Shown one piece after another: positions 32,496 through 49,085 of a DNA stretch of 64,000 nucleotides. The stretch lies in the NCBI RefSeq assembly GCF_964204865.1, contig NC_135264.1, positions 5,300,001-5,364,000 on the forward strand. Direction: 5' to 3'. Position numbers and translations under genes: made by a program. Within the stretch, counting starts at the first letter, position 1. Every line of letters starts with the position of its first letter. The DNA is from Styela clava (Eukaryota > Chordata > Ascidiacea > Stolidobranchia > Styelidae). Below the pieces are notes generated by a model. That model searched no databases. It was not told where the DNA came from and saw only the letters and a program-made list of their open reading frames with translations.

Positions 32496-33079
32496 GATGG
32501 GTACGGTACCGTACCAGGGTACGGTACGATAGATCAGTACCGTATTCTACGGTACAGAAGTATCGAATCCTATTTAGACAGTAATAGTTGGCACTAAAAC
32601 AAACACAACACATACATTATGACATTTGCAAACCCAAATCTGCATATCGCCCAACTATCCTGCTTCCGGTACGGTACCAATAACAACTGACGATAACCAA
32701 CAAACGGACAAAGAGCATCGCTCAAAGTCCAATTTTACAAGTCGAAAGACAAAGAATCGGATGGCGTGATAATTCACGTGATTGAATACCGCCTCTTATT
32801 GGCTGCTGTCTTTTAGCAGTGTGCGCACGCAGTGTTATATACTGCCCCGCCCCCAATGCCTGTAATATTTACCGTTTTTTTTTCGTAAAATCCGTTACCG
32901 ACTCATTTTTGTAATTTTTTACCCACAAAATGAGGGTAAAATTTACCGAACATTTCTTAGAGATTTTAACTATAGTTAAAATGTATCTTCGAGTATCGTT
33001 GAGTATATTTTACAAAACGTTTTATTCAATTGAATAAAAATATACTTATATTATATATTACAGATAAATTAACAGTAAA
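32496..33079. other. 5' flank of the first lectin gene
   Basis: Contains a cluster of GGTACGGTACC-like palindromes at about 32,502-32,560 and one at about 32,668. TTATATATTACAG ends 19 bases before the ATG at 33,080, possibly a 3' splice site of a 5' UTR intron. Confidence 0.4.
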
Positions 33080-35691
<2,612 letters not shown>

Positions 35692-35862
35692 ACGAATTTT
35701 ATATGGTTTACATATAATATCCATTAGCCAGCATTTGTAAAATATATACTTTACAACAATATTAATAATAACTTATACAAATCGAGAGTTTTTTTATGAT
35801 GGATATATTAAATAGATTCATAAAGATTTCTTGATATACTCTAGCTTTTTTATATTAACAAT

Positions 35863-36242
35863 AGCTAGTTTATCGCATATCGTTTTGTCGCTCTTCCAAT
35901 GCAAATGATCTTGCAATGTTTGCAGAAGTTCAAGCTAAGTAATGGACTATGACGTGATCAATCAATATTAATATTGACAAATTGCAATAAATTTATATAT
36001 ATATATATATATGATCTGCAAACGTTGAAGGGAAGTTTTGGAAAATTATTTGCGCCTGGCCGATAATCTTTTTTTGTATATTGCATAATGGGCATGCCAT
36101 TTCGTTTGTTCCACAAAAAGCCACGTTTCTCAAATTGCTTTGAAATATGACATAAAAAGGATATCAACTGGGCCATCGTATCAGAGTGTGACGCTTTCAA
36201 TTCATCAAAAATAGGTGTGAGCAGTTTTGAGAGGAAAATTCA
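35863..36242 (+). repeat. Duplicated 3' flank of the lectin pair, copy 1
   Basis: Non-coding sequence containing GATCTTGCAATGTTTGCAG, CTGGCCGATAATC and ATATCAACTGGGC, repeated downstream of the second lectin gene at 44,321-44,725. It shows that the gene duplication carried several hundred bases of 3' flank. A (TA)n tract at 35,995-36,012 interrupts it. Confidence 0.75.
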
Positions 36243-36397
36243 TTATTTTTTTCATATATTGACTTAAATCTTACGTTAAAGGACTATTTGGCATCCCTGA
36301 TAATTAAAGGTAACATTACGGAACGGGTACCCAAACCAATAATACGGTCACAGTATATTGAATACATTGATCTAAGCGTGCAATCTTACTACAAATC
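36243..36397. other. Short spacer
   Basis: AT-rich spacer between the duplicated flank and hAT element C; nothing supported. Confidence 0.4.
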
Positions 36398-36405
36398 TAT
36401 TACGG

Positions 36406-36829
36406 CAGGGGTCGGCAACCTTTTGTCGCTCGTGGGCCAAAATTAAGGTTGCAAGTCATTGGCGGGCCGCACATATTTTTAGAAAGTTGAAAAATCGAAC
36501 GGATGATACTCTTTATCATAAAAATTAAGCAGTGATACATCTCTCGAATAGAATATAGATTTATTTCCTCATTGCATCTCATAAAATTCCATTTGAATAT
36601 TTTCGGCGCCATTGAACCCTTTGCACTTAGCATCAACTTTTCTGCGTTTTGTTGCCATTTGCTTAATTATAATTAAATTATATGCTCAATAAACGAGTAA
36701 TTGTGAATTATATAATCGTTAGGTTACAATACAAAAAATATATTTGTCAAAACGAATGTTTTGTTACCATAATTTAGTTAAGCGTCGCGGGCCGAATCCG
36801 GCCCGCGGGCCGTAGGTTGCCGACCCCTG
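36406..36829. mobile_element. hAT MITE C (424 bp)
   Basis: 16-bp perfect inverted ends CAGGGGTCGGCAACCT and an exact 8-bp flanking duplication TATTACGG (36,398-36,405 and 36,830-36,837). GGGCC/GGCCCGCGGGCC-rich subterminal DNA lies in an otherwise AT-rich element. No coding capacity. Confidence 0.93.
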
Positions 36830-36837
36830 TATTACGG

Positions 36838-38025
36838 CATAATACTTGTTTCGTTTCTCTTATTATACCGTGATACTCAAGTAACATACTATCATTTTTT
36901 GACCACGTTGAGATGAATTGAATTGAAAAATAGGTTACCTAACAAAAATTATACCCGCTATTAAAGCGTTACCTTTTAGTTTAATTGCGATAATTGACAA
37001 ACGAAGCGTTGGCAAGTGGATATGAAATTGACGAAGGCTTGGGGAATGCGCCGAAACATTCAGTGATTTCTTCAATTTGTCTCCCGCACTTTACACAGCG
37101 CCGGGGGATTTCTCAATGCTTCCGAAATGCACTCAGGCTTGAATCCTACGAATACTCCGACACTTTTTCAGGCAAATTATACAAAATCTCATATAACTAT
37201 AGCCACTGAAACAACGCCATCCAATCGTTCTCATGACTATGTTTTACGTTTTAATTTTATTTATTATCAAACCAGATATATGTAATCATTTCCTAGTTCC
37301 AGACGTAAGTCCACTTTCGCAGTTTTGCAAAAAGAAAAAATGAGCACTGGATAAATCATCAATAATAATTGTAAACAAGACGTCCAATGCTAACGAGTAC
37401 AGCAAAATCTGAAGTTTCGAGGAAATGGGTAGGTAATTGGAAGTTAATTGCATCCTGTTGAAATTAGGTTTGGCTTTATTGGAAAGTTTAATTTGAGTTT
37501 TTAGAAGTCAGCTTGTTATATTTTAAATGAAATTCGCTAGGTAGGCAAATGTATCTAAATTTCATAAACCCCTTCATTGATAACCAAATATTAAAGCAAT
37601 TGCTAAGTGCTTGTCAATCATCTTTTTTAATTGAGAATTGGAACCAAATCACGCCCAGCCGTGCAGTTTCACGAATGCACAATCTTGCCAAGTCTGTATA
37701 GAACCCTCAGAAAATTTGGTGTTTTACAAAACTACAAAATCTTCATTAAACAAAGTTGCGATCTGCGGTCAACCCAGTTATTCGTATCTGGCCCTCCTGT
37801 ATGGGAGGTTGTACAACCCTGAAATAGAGCATAGCTTCATGAGTATAAGCATTTTCCTTATAGAAAGAAGATATTTTTGAGCAAAGGGCATCTTAGCATG
37901 ACGCAACAATTTTACGAATGTCGTCGTCTTGCCGATAGACTAGGATTCTTAGAATGGACTCAGCCTTTGTAGCGAAGTCTTTCGCAAGGCATTACACGCT
38001 AAACGAATGGCTCACACTTCCACGT
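36838..38025. other. Gene-free spacer between lectin genes
   Basis: Only short chance frames. The two overlapping frames at 37,631-37,880 lack splice sites and domain resemblance. Confidence 0.4.
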
Positions 38026-38033
38026 GTCCCATG

Positions 38034-39153
38034 CAGAGTTGGATCAATTGTAATTTGTAATCGATGTAATTAATTACAGTTTTTCGTGTAATTGTAATGT
38101 AATTGAGGCATTTTCATTCTGTGTAACTGTAATTTGCTAAAATTTTGGCTCAATTACACTTTCAATTAGACCAGGGGTCACCAAACTACGGCGTCCTTTC
38201 ATCTGGCCCGCAATGACACGAAAAGGGCGAAATATTTTCCCAAGGATTGTTTTGCGAGAATCGCCTTCCTTTTTTATTTCGTAACATTAGTCAATCAGCA
38301 AGATCCGAAAAAGTGACGTAACAATATGCCTTTTCGCATCCGTTAAGACACTCAGACAGTTTTTCAGTCGTGGTCGTAAACAATACCTCATTTTGTGATT
38401 TCGAATGCTATTCGATAGTTTGCATTTTGACGAAAACCCATTAATGCATTGGAAGAAAAAATCAGAAGAATTTCCCAGGCTTGCTTCTTTAGCCAAGAAT
38501 TATTTGGGACTAACATCAACATCAGTCCCTTCAGAAAGAATAAATTTATTGGGGTCAGAAACTTTTCGCGGCCTAATTTTCATCCAGTGCAATCCAACAG
38601 TTTTTAAGCAAGTGAAACTGTAAATACGAATCAAAATATACTAGTCAGGTTAGTGGCCACAATGATCGTTTTGACCAAAACTTTTGGTATTTTGTGTTGT
38701 TGTTCTTGTTCTTTGACATAGTTATTGAAAAGTCGCCTTTCTCTTCGATTACTGGACCAAATGCTTTGTGAAATTTTCAGTGGTTGAAGATGGAATTTTT
38801 TTCTAGAAGGATATTACTTTTTTCATTTCTAAATTTCGTATGAAATCGGATATTTCGTCCAAGATTTTGCTGTATTATTTTATTCATGGGAACACTGGCT
38901 GTCTGATTTGATTCTTGCTACGCGAAACTCGGAATTTTTTTGAGGGTATCGGCAGCGTCAAGGGTAAAAACTGCTTCACTCTGTGTAACGTGTCCATATA
39001 TTTGAGCATTGCTTTGTTGTAATTGTAAATGTATTTGTAAATGTAATTTGATATTTTTTGCACGGAGTAATTTTGATGTAATTGAAAAATTTAAGGGAGT
39101 AATTGTAATGGTATTTGTAATTCAACTGAATTATTGTAATTGATCCAACTCTG
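38034..39153. mobile_element. hAT transposon D with transposase remnant
   Basis: 16-bp inverted ends CAGAGTTGGATCAATT, exact 8-bp duplication GTCCCATG (38,026-38,033 and 39,154-39,161), length 1,120 bp. Subterminal regions are packed with TGTAATT/AATTACA motifs, which are often transposase-binding repeats in hAT elements. It carries a scrap of transposase (38,405-38,623) and an inverted copy of the dispersed repeat (38,650-38,997). CAGGGGTCACCAAAC at about 38,173 looks like the end of yet another hAT. Confidence 0.93.
38405..38623 (+). pseudogene. hAT transposase C-terminal dimerisation fragment
   Basis: The frame contains NPLMHWKKKSEEFPRLASLA followed by KNYLGLTSTSVPSERINL. This fits the hAT family dimerisation domain, whose usual order is P-L-x-W-W, F-P-x-L-A, Y-L-x-I-x-x-[AT]-S, S-E-R. 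The catalytic RNase H-like part is absent and the frame ends shortly after, so it is a fragment inside hAT element D. Confidence 0.8.
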
Positions 39154-39161
39154 GTCCCATG

Positions 39162-40776
39162 TTGATGGTGCTGCATAAGTCAATATAGATGAAGCTACCT
39201 CATTTTCATCACAGCCTTTTCAAACAATTTTTTTAACAAATCTCTGAAGTCTGAACAAACAACCTATACCACTGAAGAATGGTTAATTGAAAAAGAATAT
39301 CTTTTTCAGACGGGGAAACATTGATTTTAAAAAACAACGTAGTTTTCAAAAGTAGTCATATTCTATTTAGATAGGACTGGAAATAAGTAATCAGTAAATC
39401 GTTCTTAGATGATCACGGGCCATTCCAAGTAATATTCCCTATTCTAATTTACACTTACCCAATAATTATTAATTTGCACAAATTTTTTCTGGTGGTCTCT
39501 AATTCAAAATAATAAAATGCATGGACGTCACCAAGAAATCCTAACAAACACAAAATCAAAAATATGATTGTTGGTGATAATTGTACGATAATGATAAGTT
39601 TAGAATTAGTTGGCAGTTGAAATATATTGGTCATATACCTATAATTAAATGACACTAATTAGTATATTCGGGAGGTAGTGTCGAAGGTTTCAAATTACCA
39701 TATTTCCCGTCCAATGAACTCGAAATTATGGCATTTAGGGTTATACTTGATTTTCGTATCCATATGATTATAGTACTTCCTGTTACGAAGTACTTTTCCA
39801 GTTACATCTTGCTAGTTACTAGACTGTTTCGATGTGTTACTTCGGCAAATTTACATGAAAATGCTGTAAATAATAACGTAACAAGCCCAGTTTTCATATT
39901 ATCATCCGTGAATTCAGGCAATGCCGTTTTCTGCTGCGCCTTTAACACCAACAGTTGTAACTGACTCATTCAGTCCTGTTACGGTCAAATTGTTTTCTTT
40001 AAAATTCTAAGTTATGTAGAAAAGTTAGTTATTGTAAGAAATTGAAACGTTCGCTTTGTAGCCTTGTAGGTCACAAGTTTCTGCCACTTCCTATCTCAAA
40101 AACATTCGAATCGTATTTGGCAGTATGAACGAGGAAGCTGTATTATGGAAACACGTCCACTCAACTCATTGGCCACGATGTGCTATCCGCAATGAGATAT
40201 TTACTGTCTCCAAACGGCATTCGACGTCACTTTCAGAAGACCATTATATATATTGAATCTAGCATTACGTTCTATTCAGTAGGATGTTTTTAAAAACAAA
40301 AACTGGCATACTGTGAAGCAGTTTAATGACCGAAATGCAAAGATTAGAATAACGTCATGGTGTGTTTACCGCCCGGGGGATAAGCTAAAGCGAACGAAAG
40401 GCATTCGAAACTTGAAGTACCAACTTTCATAAACAGCTGAGAACGTGTAGTAGAATTAGTAATCAGACATCCATCCTGGGTAAAACAGGATAACAATATC
40501 AAGCGCATTGTATGCTTTAATATTCATTATAAATACAGTTCAAGTTGTATTTGTCAATTAACAAGGAATAGTAATCCAGGATTCAAGTCACAATCATGAT
40601 ATATGAATTTTAGATAGCAATAAGTGTAGCAAGAAGTACACAGGCGTATTTTTAGGGAAATATTCAATCAAATATAGATTACTGATTTGAATACCTCTGT
40701 ATATTGCTAACTATATTTCTACAAAACGTGTTGTTCAATTGGATGAATATATATTTCCATTATCAGATATATTAAA
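39162..40776. other. 5' flank of the intact lectin gene
   Basis: No gene is supported; a 78-codon frame at 39,728-39,964 has no recognisable features. TTCCATTATCAG ends 12 bases before the ATG at 40,777 and could be a 5' UTR splice acceptor, as at the paralogue. Confidence 0.4.
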
Positions 40777-43000
<2,224 letters not shown>

Positions 43001-43009
43001 ACTACAAAC

Positions 43010-44320
43010 TTACTACATTCATGAAGTAAATTTACACATATATAGTAGACATGATTTAATTTGGTATATTCAACGAAAGCACGCAAAAAAGAAAAAAAAA
43101 TGAAAACTTAGAAATCAGAGGAGGGGCATAAGGAGATTTAAAAAGTGTTAACACTAGCAAATCTCATGAACCACACAAAGTTATATAAACAACAATTCTT
43201 TACTTTTGATGACATCATTACACAAAATTTCATATAGAAAACCGAAACCCATAGAGTCCACAGACACTATAAAAAGAGAAAGCCTTGTGAAGACAACAAC
43301 GGTCTTTTTTACCAATGAAAATTTCTCAGCAATTGTTCCAACAACAGCATGAATAATAACAAAACGACCCTAAGGTCCACATCGTACCCAAAATCGCATC
43401 GTAAACAACATAGTTCGATGATTGAGCATATATATGGTTTTTGATTGAGAGAGGTTAACAGTGACAAAGAGCGACTTTGAGCGACATAAGTGAAGCATTG
43501 ATAATGACGTCATCAGTGTCATCTTACACCCGCTTTCTTGGAGAAATAGCAACAATATCTACACATGTAAATACAACAGTAATTCACATTATAGGAATGT
43601 TAATTGGGATTGTTCACTCCAAGTATACAACAATTTGTCATCAATCAGCATAGGATATGTCACTCAAATGGCTGTATAAGTATATTCGGACGCATATCAC
43701 GTTTGTATGTACACCAAATAAATGAATGTATATTGAATTGACTATACGTAGACATTGGTTGTATATGCATATGATTTGACTTAGATATTCGCATCGAATA
43801 AACACATTCATTTGTATATAGAGTTGACTATACATACGTATGGCATCGGCTTATTATGTCCATGACTTAAATAGCTGTAGGCCTATGAGTATATTGAGTT
43901 GACTATATATAGATATATACATATAACTAACATTGTCTGTGTATGTACATTACATGAATGAACGTTTACAGTATGTATATTCAATTGGCTGCATATGCAT
44001 AGGAGATAAGCTATGTATGTACATTATCCAAATGGCTGTATTTGTGTATTAGGTTTTCTGTTTATGCATATAACATTGACTGCATATGCACACTTAGTTG
44101 GCTCTGTATGTATATGAGTTAGCGGTATATGCATATTTTGGCTGTATATGTATATCACGTTTCCAACCTCACTCGCTTGAATGGACGTCAGCCCATTTGT
44201 CAAAATTGTGTAATTTTTATTAGCTGAACTCTATATATATATCTGTAACGCAACATTTTATTACACAAGCATGTGACGGATTTTCATTGCCAAAAAGTTT
44301 AGTTAGAGTTATTACCAAAG
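43010..44320. repeat. Insertion with degenerate TATGCATA-type repeats
   Basis: DNA absent after the first lectin gene but present after the second. From about 43,660 to 44,170 a loose repeat built on TTGACTGTATATGCATAT and GTATGTACATTA variants recurs irregularly. The unit length drifts, so this is a degenerate minisatellite. The 43,010-43,650 part is not recognised. Confidence 0.5.
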
Positions 44321-44725
44321 GCTAGTTCATCGCATCGCATCGTTTTTTCTCTCCTTCGAAACGATTGATCTTGCAATGTTTGCAGCAGTTGAAGCGTGGT
44401 AATGGAATATCACGTGATCTCGGGCATCGTGCGTCTTGAAGGAGAAATCTGATATTTAACGACTGCAATAAATTTGTATATAAATGTTCTATAAACGATG
44501 AAGCGAAGTTTTTGAAAATTATTTGCGTCTGGCCGATAATCTTTCTCTGTATATTGCATAATAGTCATGTCACATTTCTTTGGTGTCACAACAAGCTATG
44601 TATTTTAAATTACTCTGAAATATGATATAAAAAATAAAGGATATCAACTGGGCAATGTCGTATCAGAATGTGACGCTTGCAATTTATCCTAAATAGGCGT
44701 GAGCAGTTTTGAGAGAAAAATTACA
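44321..44725 (+). repeat. Duplicated 3' flank of the lectin pair, copy 2
   Basis: Matches 35,863-36,242 through GATCTTGCAATGTTTGCAG, CTGGCCGATAATC and ATATCAACTGGGC, with many substitutions. It is separated from its gene by about 1.3 kb of inserted DNA. Confidence 0.75.
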
Positions 44726-46139
44726 GTACTTCCCTATATGTTGACAAGCAATAAGAAATCATATAGCACGGATAATTTTTTTTTTAGATGCAAAGAAATT
44801 TCAAAAGAACGTAACACACGCATTTAATAACAGGTTCGATGGTATTAACCATGATAACAAGTAACCTATTTTAAAAGATTCAAATCCCGTTTACTAAGAC
44901 AATTCAGGAAAATGTAAAATGCCATAAAGGTCTTAGATCCTCGGCTCTAGCTCCTTAAAAGCAACACGGCTTTCGCCACCAACCCAAATAATGCATGTCG
45001 CTGGAACATTTATATATATATATATGACTTACCATATTCCTTGTCGACGGTGTTGGTAATCGAGCAGTAGACTGCGTTTGAGTAGAGTTGTAGCTCATTA
45101 TAGGTTCACCGAAGAAAAATATCACTGGGCAACTGTATTTTACTAAATAGCCCATGGGTTTCAGATACTGAAGAAATATTGTCTTTCAATCGTGGGTTTA
45201 CATTATTAAAATAGTATATTTCCAAATCAAAATTATTTTATAATTGGAGGAATATATCGATTTGAAGGCGGTATTTTTTTTTATAAACAAAGCCAGCTAC
45301 CCAAACGAGTAAATATCTGACATGTGGGATAGTACGAGTTGGACCCTTTGTACAATGCTATTAGACGTACGGTCATTTACATATAACAGATTGAAGAATT
45401 TGGGAAAAAGGAAGGAAAAAGAAATATTTTACATGCATACTTGATTATAATTTTATGCCACGATTTAAATCAGATGCTAACCACAAGTGTTTATGTGTTA
45501 TACGGCTATTCTAAATTTAGCTTCCAATAACGCACCCAGGAATAATAGTATCATTGGCACGTTATGAATATTCTGAAAAGGGTAATAGATGAACGGCGTA
45601 TTATCGGAAATATTGACCTGGACTCCTTCACCCCCAGTGAATCCAGTATTCTGACCATTCTTGTGAGAAGATTTATTCGGGTCGTTAAAAGATGTAGAAA
45701 GCTTTGATTAATTATATATACTGGTTATTAGGATCGGTGGTGACTCGAATACGTAAATCTTAGAAAAAAAAAATTAAATTGAATTTAAATTCTAATGTGA
45801 AAGTTTCCTTTTTACGATCTTCTCAAACGATCTTAGGTGTTTCCCCGACAGGATTTAGATGACAAATATCATAATTGTGATTATGACATCATACTTAATC
45901 ATCATTGTGACATCATCTTAAATAGTGGTGTCATCTTCACTTTACCTCAGGTCAATGAACCTTTACTTTCGCACACATTTTAAATTTATGTTGAGGGTAG
46001 GGTTTAATTAAAATCATTTTCAAAATTCAAATTATTGTCTTATTTTCAGGCCAGGCCTTTTTTTCGAGGAAAGAAGGTAGTTTTGCGATGATTAGTCATT
46101 GCTGTATTCTGTGTTATGTCATAAAAAAAATAAAATAAA
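44726..46139. other. Unassigned stretch with weak coding-like segments
   Basis: Around 45,530-45,720 both strands have open frames (plus: VIDERRIIGNIDLDSFTPSE; minus: NDPNKSSHKNGQNTGFTGGE), so direction is undecidable. A minus-strand segment at about 45,036-45,168 is flanked by TTTCTTCAG and GTAAGT and could be an exon (VKYSCPVIFFFGEPIMSYNS). No family is recognised. A (TA)n tract lies at 45,010-45,025. Confidence 0.25.
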
Positions 46140-46210
46140 AGTTAAGTGGGTCGCCATAAGCTGTGGTGATAAATAGTGGGTCCCAACTCTAAAAAGTTTG
46201 GGAACCACTG
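46140..46210. mobile_element. Solo hAT-like terminus
   Basis: Ends GTTTGGGAACCACTG, the usual right end of hAT elements that start CAGTGGTTCCCAAAC. GCCTACAC would be the flanking octamer (46,211-46,218). No partner end was found upstream, so the element is truncated or its other end is decayed. Confidence 0.4.
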
Positions 46211-46499
46211 GCCTACACCATATTTCTGAAATGGAAGATTAAAGTTTGCCCTTGCTTTGGATAGCCAAAATAAAATATGGTAAAATTGCGGATGCCAAAA
46301 AAAACGTGATGAAACTTTTGTGTCCATTCTTTTGAAGGCTTTCCAAATTTCCTTTTCTTACCATCCTGGACACGATGCTTGCTTGGAACCATAATTACCT
46401 CTGTACCGGTAACTAAAAAACGAATGTTACCATCACCGGAGTTACCAGTAGCCTAGCATACACAGTCTATATTTAAGTTTAATAATAATAGCTGGCCTT

Positions 46500-46852
46500 T
46501 TTATTTCAGTTTTCTATAGCTTGCCAACTTCGCGCAACTTGAAATGTGTAAACATGGCCTGAGAACAATCACACATTACCTGCATCAAACTGCCTGATTC
46601 GGCTGACCAGCAGACGACAGGGATGTAAAGCCCACGCCAACACCAGATGTCGCTGTCAACAACTCGGTGTCATGCAAAAAAGCGAGAACTTCCAGACTAG
46701 TTATATAATGGCTCGGATTATATCATTAGAAGTTTTAGTTATTTAATCCCGTGCAAAAGGAGGACATTTTGACGTTTTAGAGCGTCCTCGGAGGACAGAA
46801 AAATTCAAACTTGAATGGAGGACAAATCCAAGGAGGACGTATGGTCACCCTA
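46500..46852 (-). mobile_element. Internally deleted derivative of the hAT at 52.6-54.6 kb
   Basis: On the minus strand it begins TAGGGTGACCATACGTCCTC and later has GAGCCATTATATAACTAGTC and a TGGTGTTGGCGTGG stretch. These blocks are found at opposite ends of the transposase-bearing element at 52,645-54,600, in the same order but without the transposase in between. Confidence 0.65.
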
Positions 46853-48136
46853 CCTATTAGGATGTCACATACAGAAAAAAGACAAACAAACGAGGTTAAA
46901 GTCGTATTAAAAATGACATCTTCAAACGGCTCAACTGCTCATCTTTAGACTGTGCCAGAAAAACAAATGACATTACACGATTGTTGAACTGAAATTGTTT
47001 AATGTCAAATCGATTTTCGCTATGTCTTTTAGAGAAATGATCAAAAAGGGTAGAACGTTGTGCATAAGTGGTCAAGTTTGGAACAAAGCTGTTTACTTAT
47101 CCTATCTTTATTACTTATCCTATCCTATTTTGATATATATTTAGATACCTCATAGCTTGACGTAATCCATAAAGCTGGGGATCATGCCCTTATGCTTTTT
47201 GAAAAGCGATTTTGCGGCATTTACAGTTAGACACAAACTACGCCCTTTAATACTATTTTCTCTACCCGCGAGCGATTCACTGATAACCCGACATTTTTTT
47301 GCCTACTATCAAGCCTTCCTTCAAACGAAAAATTGCGCACCCGTATAACTTGAATCAATTCGACAACGAAGTATTCTGTGGAGATCTTTTAAAGATATAT
47401 ATTGTTGGATTATCAGTGACTGCTTGCCTGAACCTCGCCCTGTTTGAATCAAAAGACGCGAGTAAGAAGTCGTAAAAATCACCCTTATCCCCAAAATTTC
47501 AGGCTGGCTTGGTGCCATTATTCTTCGTTATCAAAATTTTCACAAAATGACGTCCTTTATCTCGTTGAACAATGAAAAACTTAACTGACGCCCGTTGGTC
47601 TCGCCTACCATGAAAATCTATCCCAGAAAAATTCTTTCTTTGTGCCCATATTGAGACTATTTTCATGAAAAAAGTGTATTGCCAAAAGTGTCATACTCAT
47701 GACGTTTAAATAATAAATGATATATTTGGAAATACTTGATTCCATCTAATGTTATGCGCGAAAAATGATTCATACCTACAGGTTCCGATAATCAAAATCG
47801 CCCATGGCCTGTTGCAGGGGTTTCTCGACCAATGGCGCGGAAAAGACAGCAGGACTCCCTATTAACAAGAACGTGACTCGCCGTCCAAATCATCGGGTAT
47901 TCTGAAATATACTCACTTGGGATTGACGTGGCCCGAGAGATAGAAGTGTCGGTTGATCGGGCCGATTAGTAGAAGCGATCGAACTATTTGGAAGAAATTG
48001 GATGAGACACATTCGAGAAAAACCCGAAACATTGTCAGAAACAGAAAGAAGAGAAAAAAGCCAGGCCTATGAGTCGATTTAGCCACCAACACCGTTTGAC
48101 CTCTGAGATAGAAGGTAAACTACACTGCATCGGATA
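46853..48136. other. Unassigned stretch with coding-like remnant
   Basis: At about 47,155-47,500 a minus-strand frame of about 115 codons has a single stop (contains CRVISESLAGRENSIKGRSL and ends KHKGMIPSFMDYVKL). The plus strand of the same DNA also reads NQFDNEVFCGDLLKIYIVGL up to a GTAAGA. Neither is recognised; it may be a decayed gene or transposon. Confidence 0.25.
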
Positions 48137-48364
48137 CTCCCGAAGTATGTGGACCAAGATGGCGGACACCGCAACGTGGTGTGTGTATCAGGGAAGGGTT
48201 AGGCCATAATTTCAGGTACAAATACTACGTGGGTCACTTGGCTAGTCCCCGAACTCGTGAAAGAACTAAAATAAGGAAATTTGGAATGAAATTATAGCCT
48301 CATCCTAACCTGGTACACATACTACGTTCCGGTGCCCGCCATCTTGGTTCACATACTTCGGGAG
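48137..48364. mobile_element. Hairpin MITE, long form
   Basis: Inverted ends CTCCCGAAGTATGTG, each preceded by TA on the outside (TACTCCC...GGGAGTA). Inner parts are ACCAAGATGGCGGACACC and GTGCCCGCCATCTTGG. The interior is longer than in other copies (228 bp in total). TA at both edges would fit a Tc1/mariner-type duplication, but this is not proven. Confidence 0.7.
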
Positions 48365-48536
48365 TACCCTGCGTCGCATGTCGGCGAATACTGACTGATC
48401 TTTGCTTTGGAAAGGCGAGAACAACGTGAATTCATACCATAAAACAGATAGTGGTAATAGCGGCCAGATCTTCTTGGCGACCACAATCTCGGCCGAGATG
48501 TTAAAAGTCGTGTACAGTGCCATTACTTGATCTTAC

Positions 48537-48600
48537 TACTCCCGTAGTATGTGAACCAAGCTGGCGGACAGTGAAACGTAGTATGTGTAACAGGTTAGGA
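48537..48600 (+). mobile_element. Half copy of the hairpin MITE
   Basis: ACTCCCGTAGTATGTGAACC, AAGCTGGCGGACA and TATGTGTAACAGGTTAGG repeat the left half of the MITE family; the right arm is missing. Confidence 0.55.
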
Positions 48601-48707
48601 ATATATCAACCAAAACACTTGCTGGTAAAATGACAATGGCGTTAAGAAACTTCGGATATTAAATAACTTCATGTAACTTCCTGTGTTTTTCTACGATTCC
48701 AAACAGA

Positions 48708-48882
48708 CAAATACCTATCAACATACTTACCGATCAAGATCGATAAGTAACAACAGTGAAGTCAACATCCGGGGTAGAATAGTTCAACCCTTCTATTTTG
48801 ACGACGTTGACATTTCGAATTTACAAAATGCATGCCAAAACCTTACTCCTTCCGTGTCAACGAAAAGTTACAGCTGTTAAAT
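48708..48882 (+). other. Possible orphan terminal exon
   Basis: A pyrimidine-rich acceptor (TTCTACGATTCCAAACAG) is followed by an open frame of about 57 codons containing GRIVQPFYFDDVDISNLQNA and ending at a TAA near 48,880. No upstream exons or family are recognised, so it could be chance. Confidence 0.25.
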
Positions 48883-49085
48883 TAGCTTCGATACATTATT
48901 TATATTGGATTTTTCATGTGTGAAAAAATGATAAATGAAATGTTAGCAATTGCTCTGCCCCTTGAAATCAAGCAAACACATTTTTTTCTGACTATGACGA
49001 CATTTATTTGAGAAAATTATATAAAGGAATACCAAGTTTTCATGAGCGCATTTGACAACAGTACCTGCGACATATTCTTTCAAGA

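Noticed and set aside
31883..32613. Similar frames across the second transposon copy
   Set aside because: Same cause: minisatellite translation in several frames on both strands.
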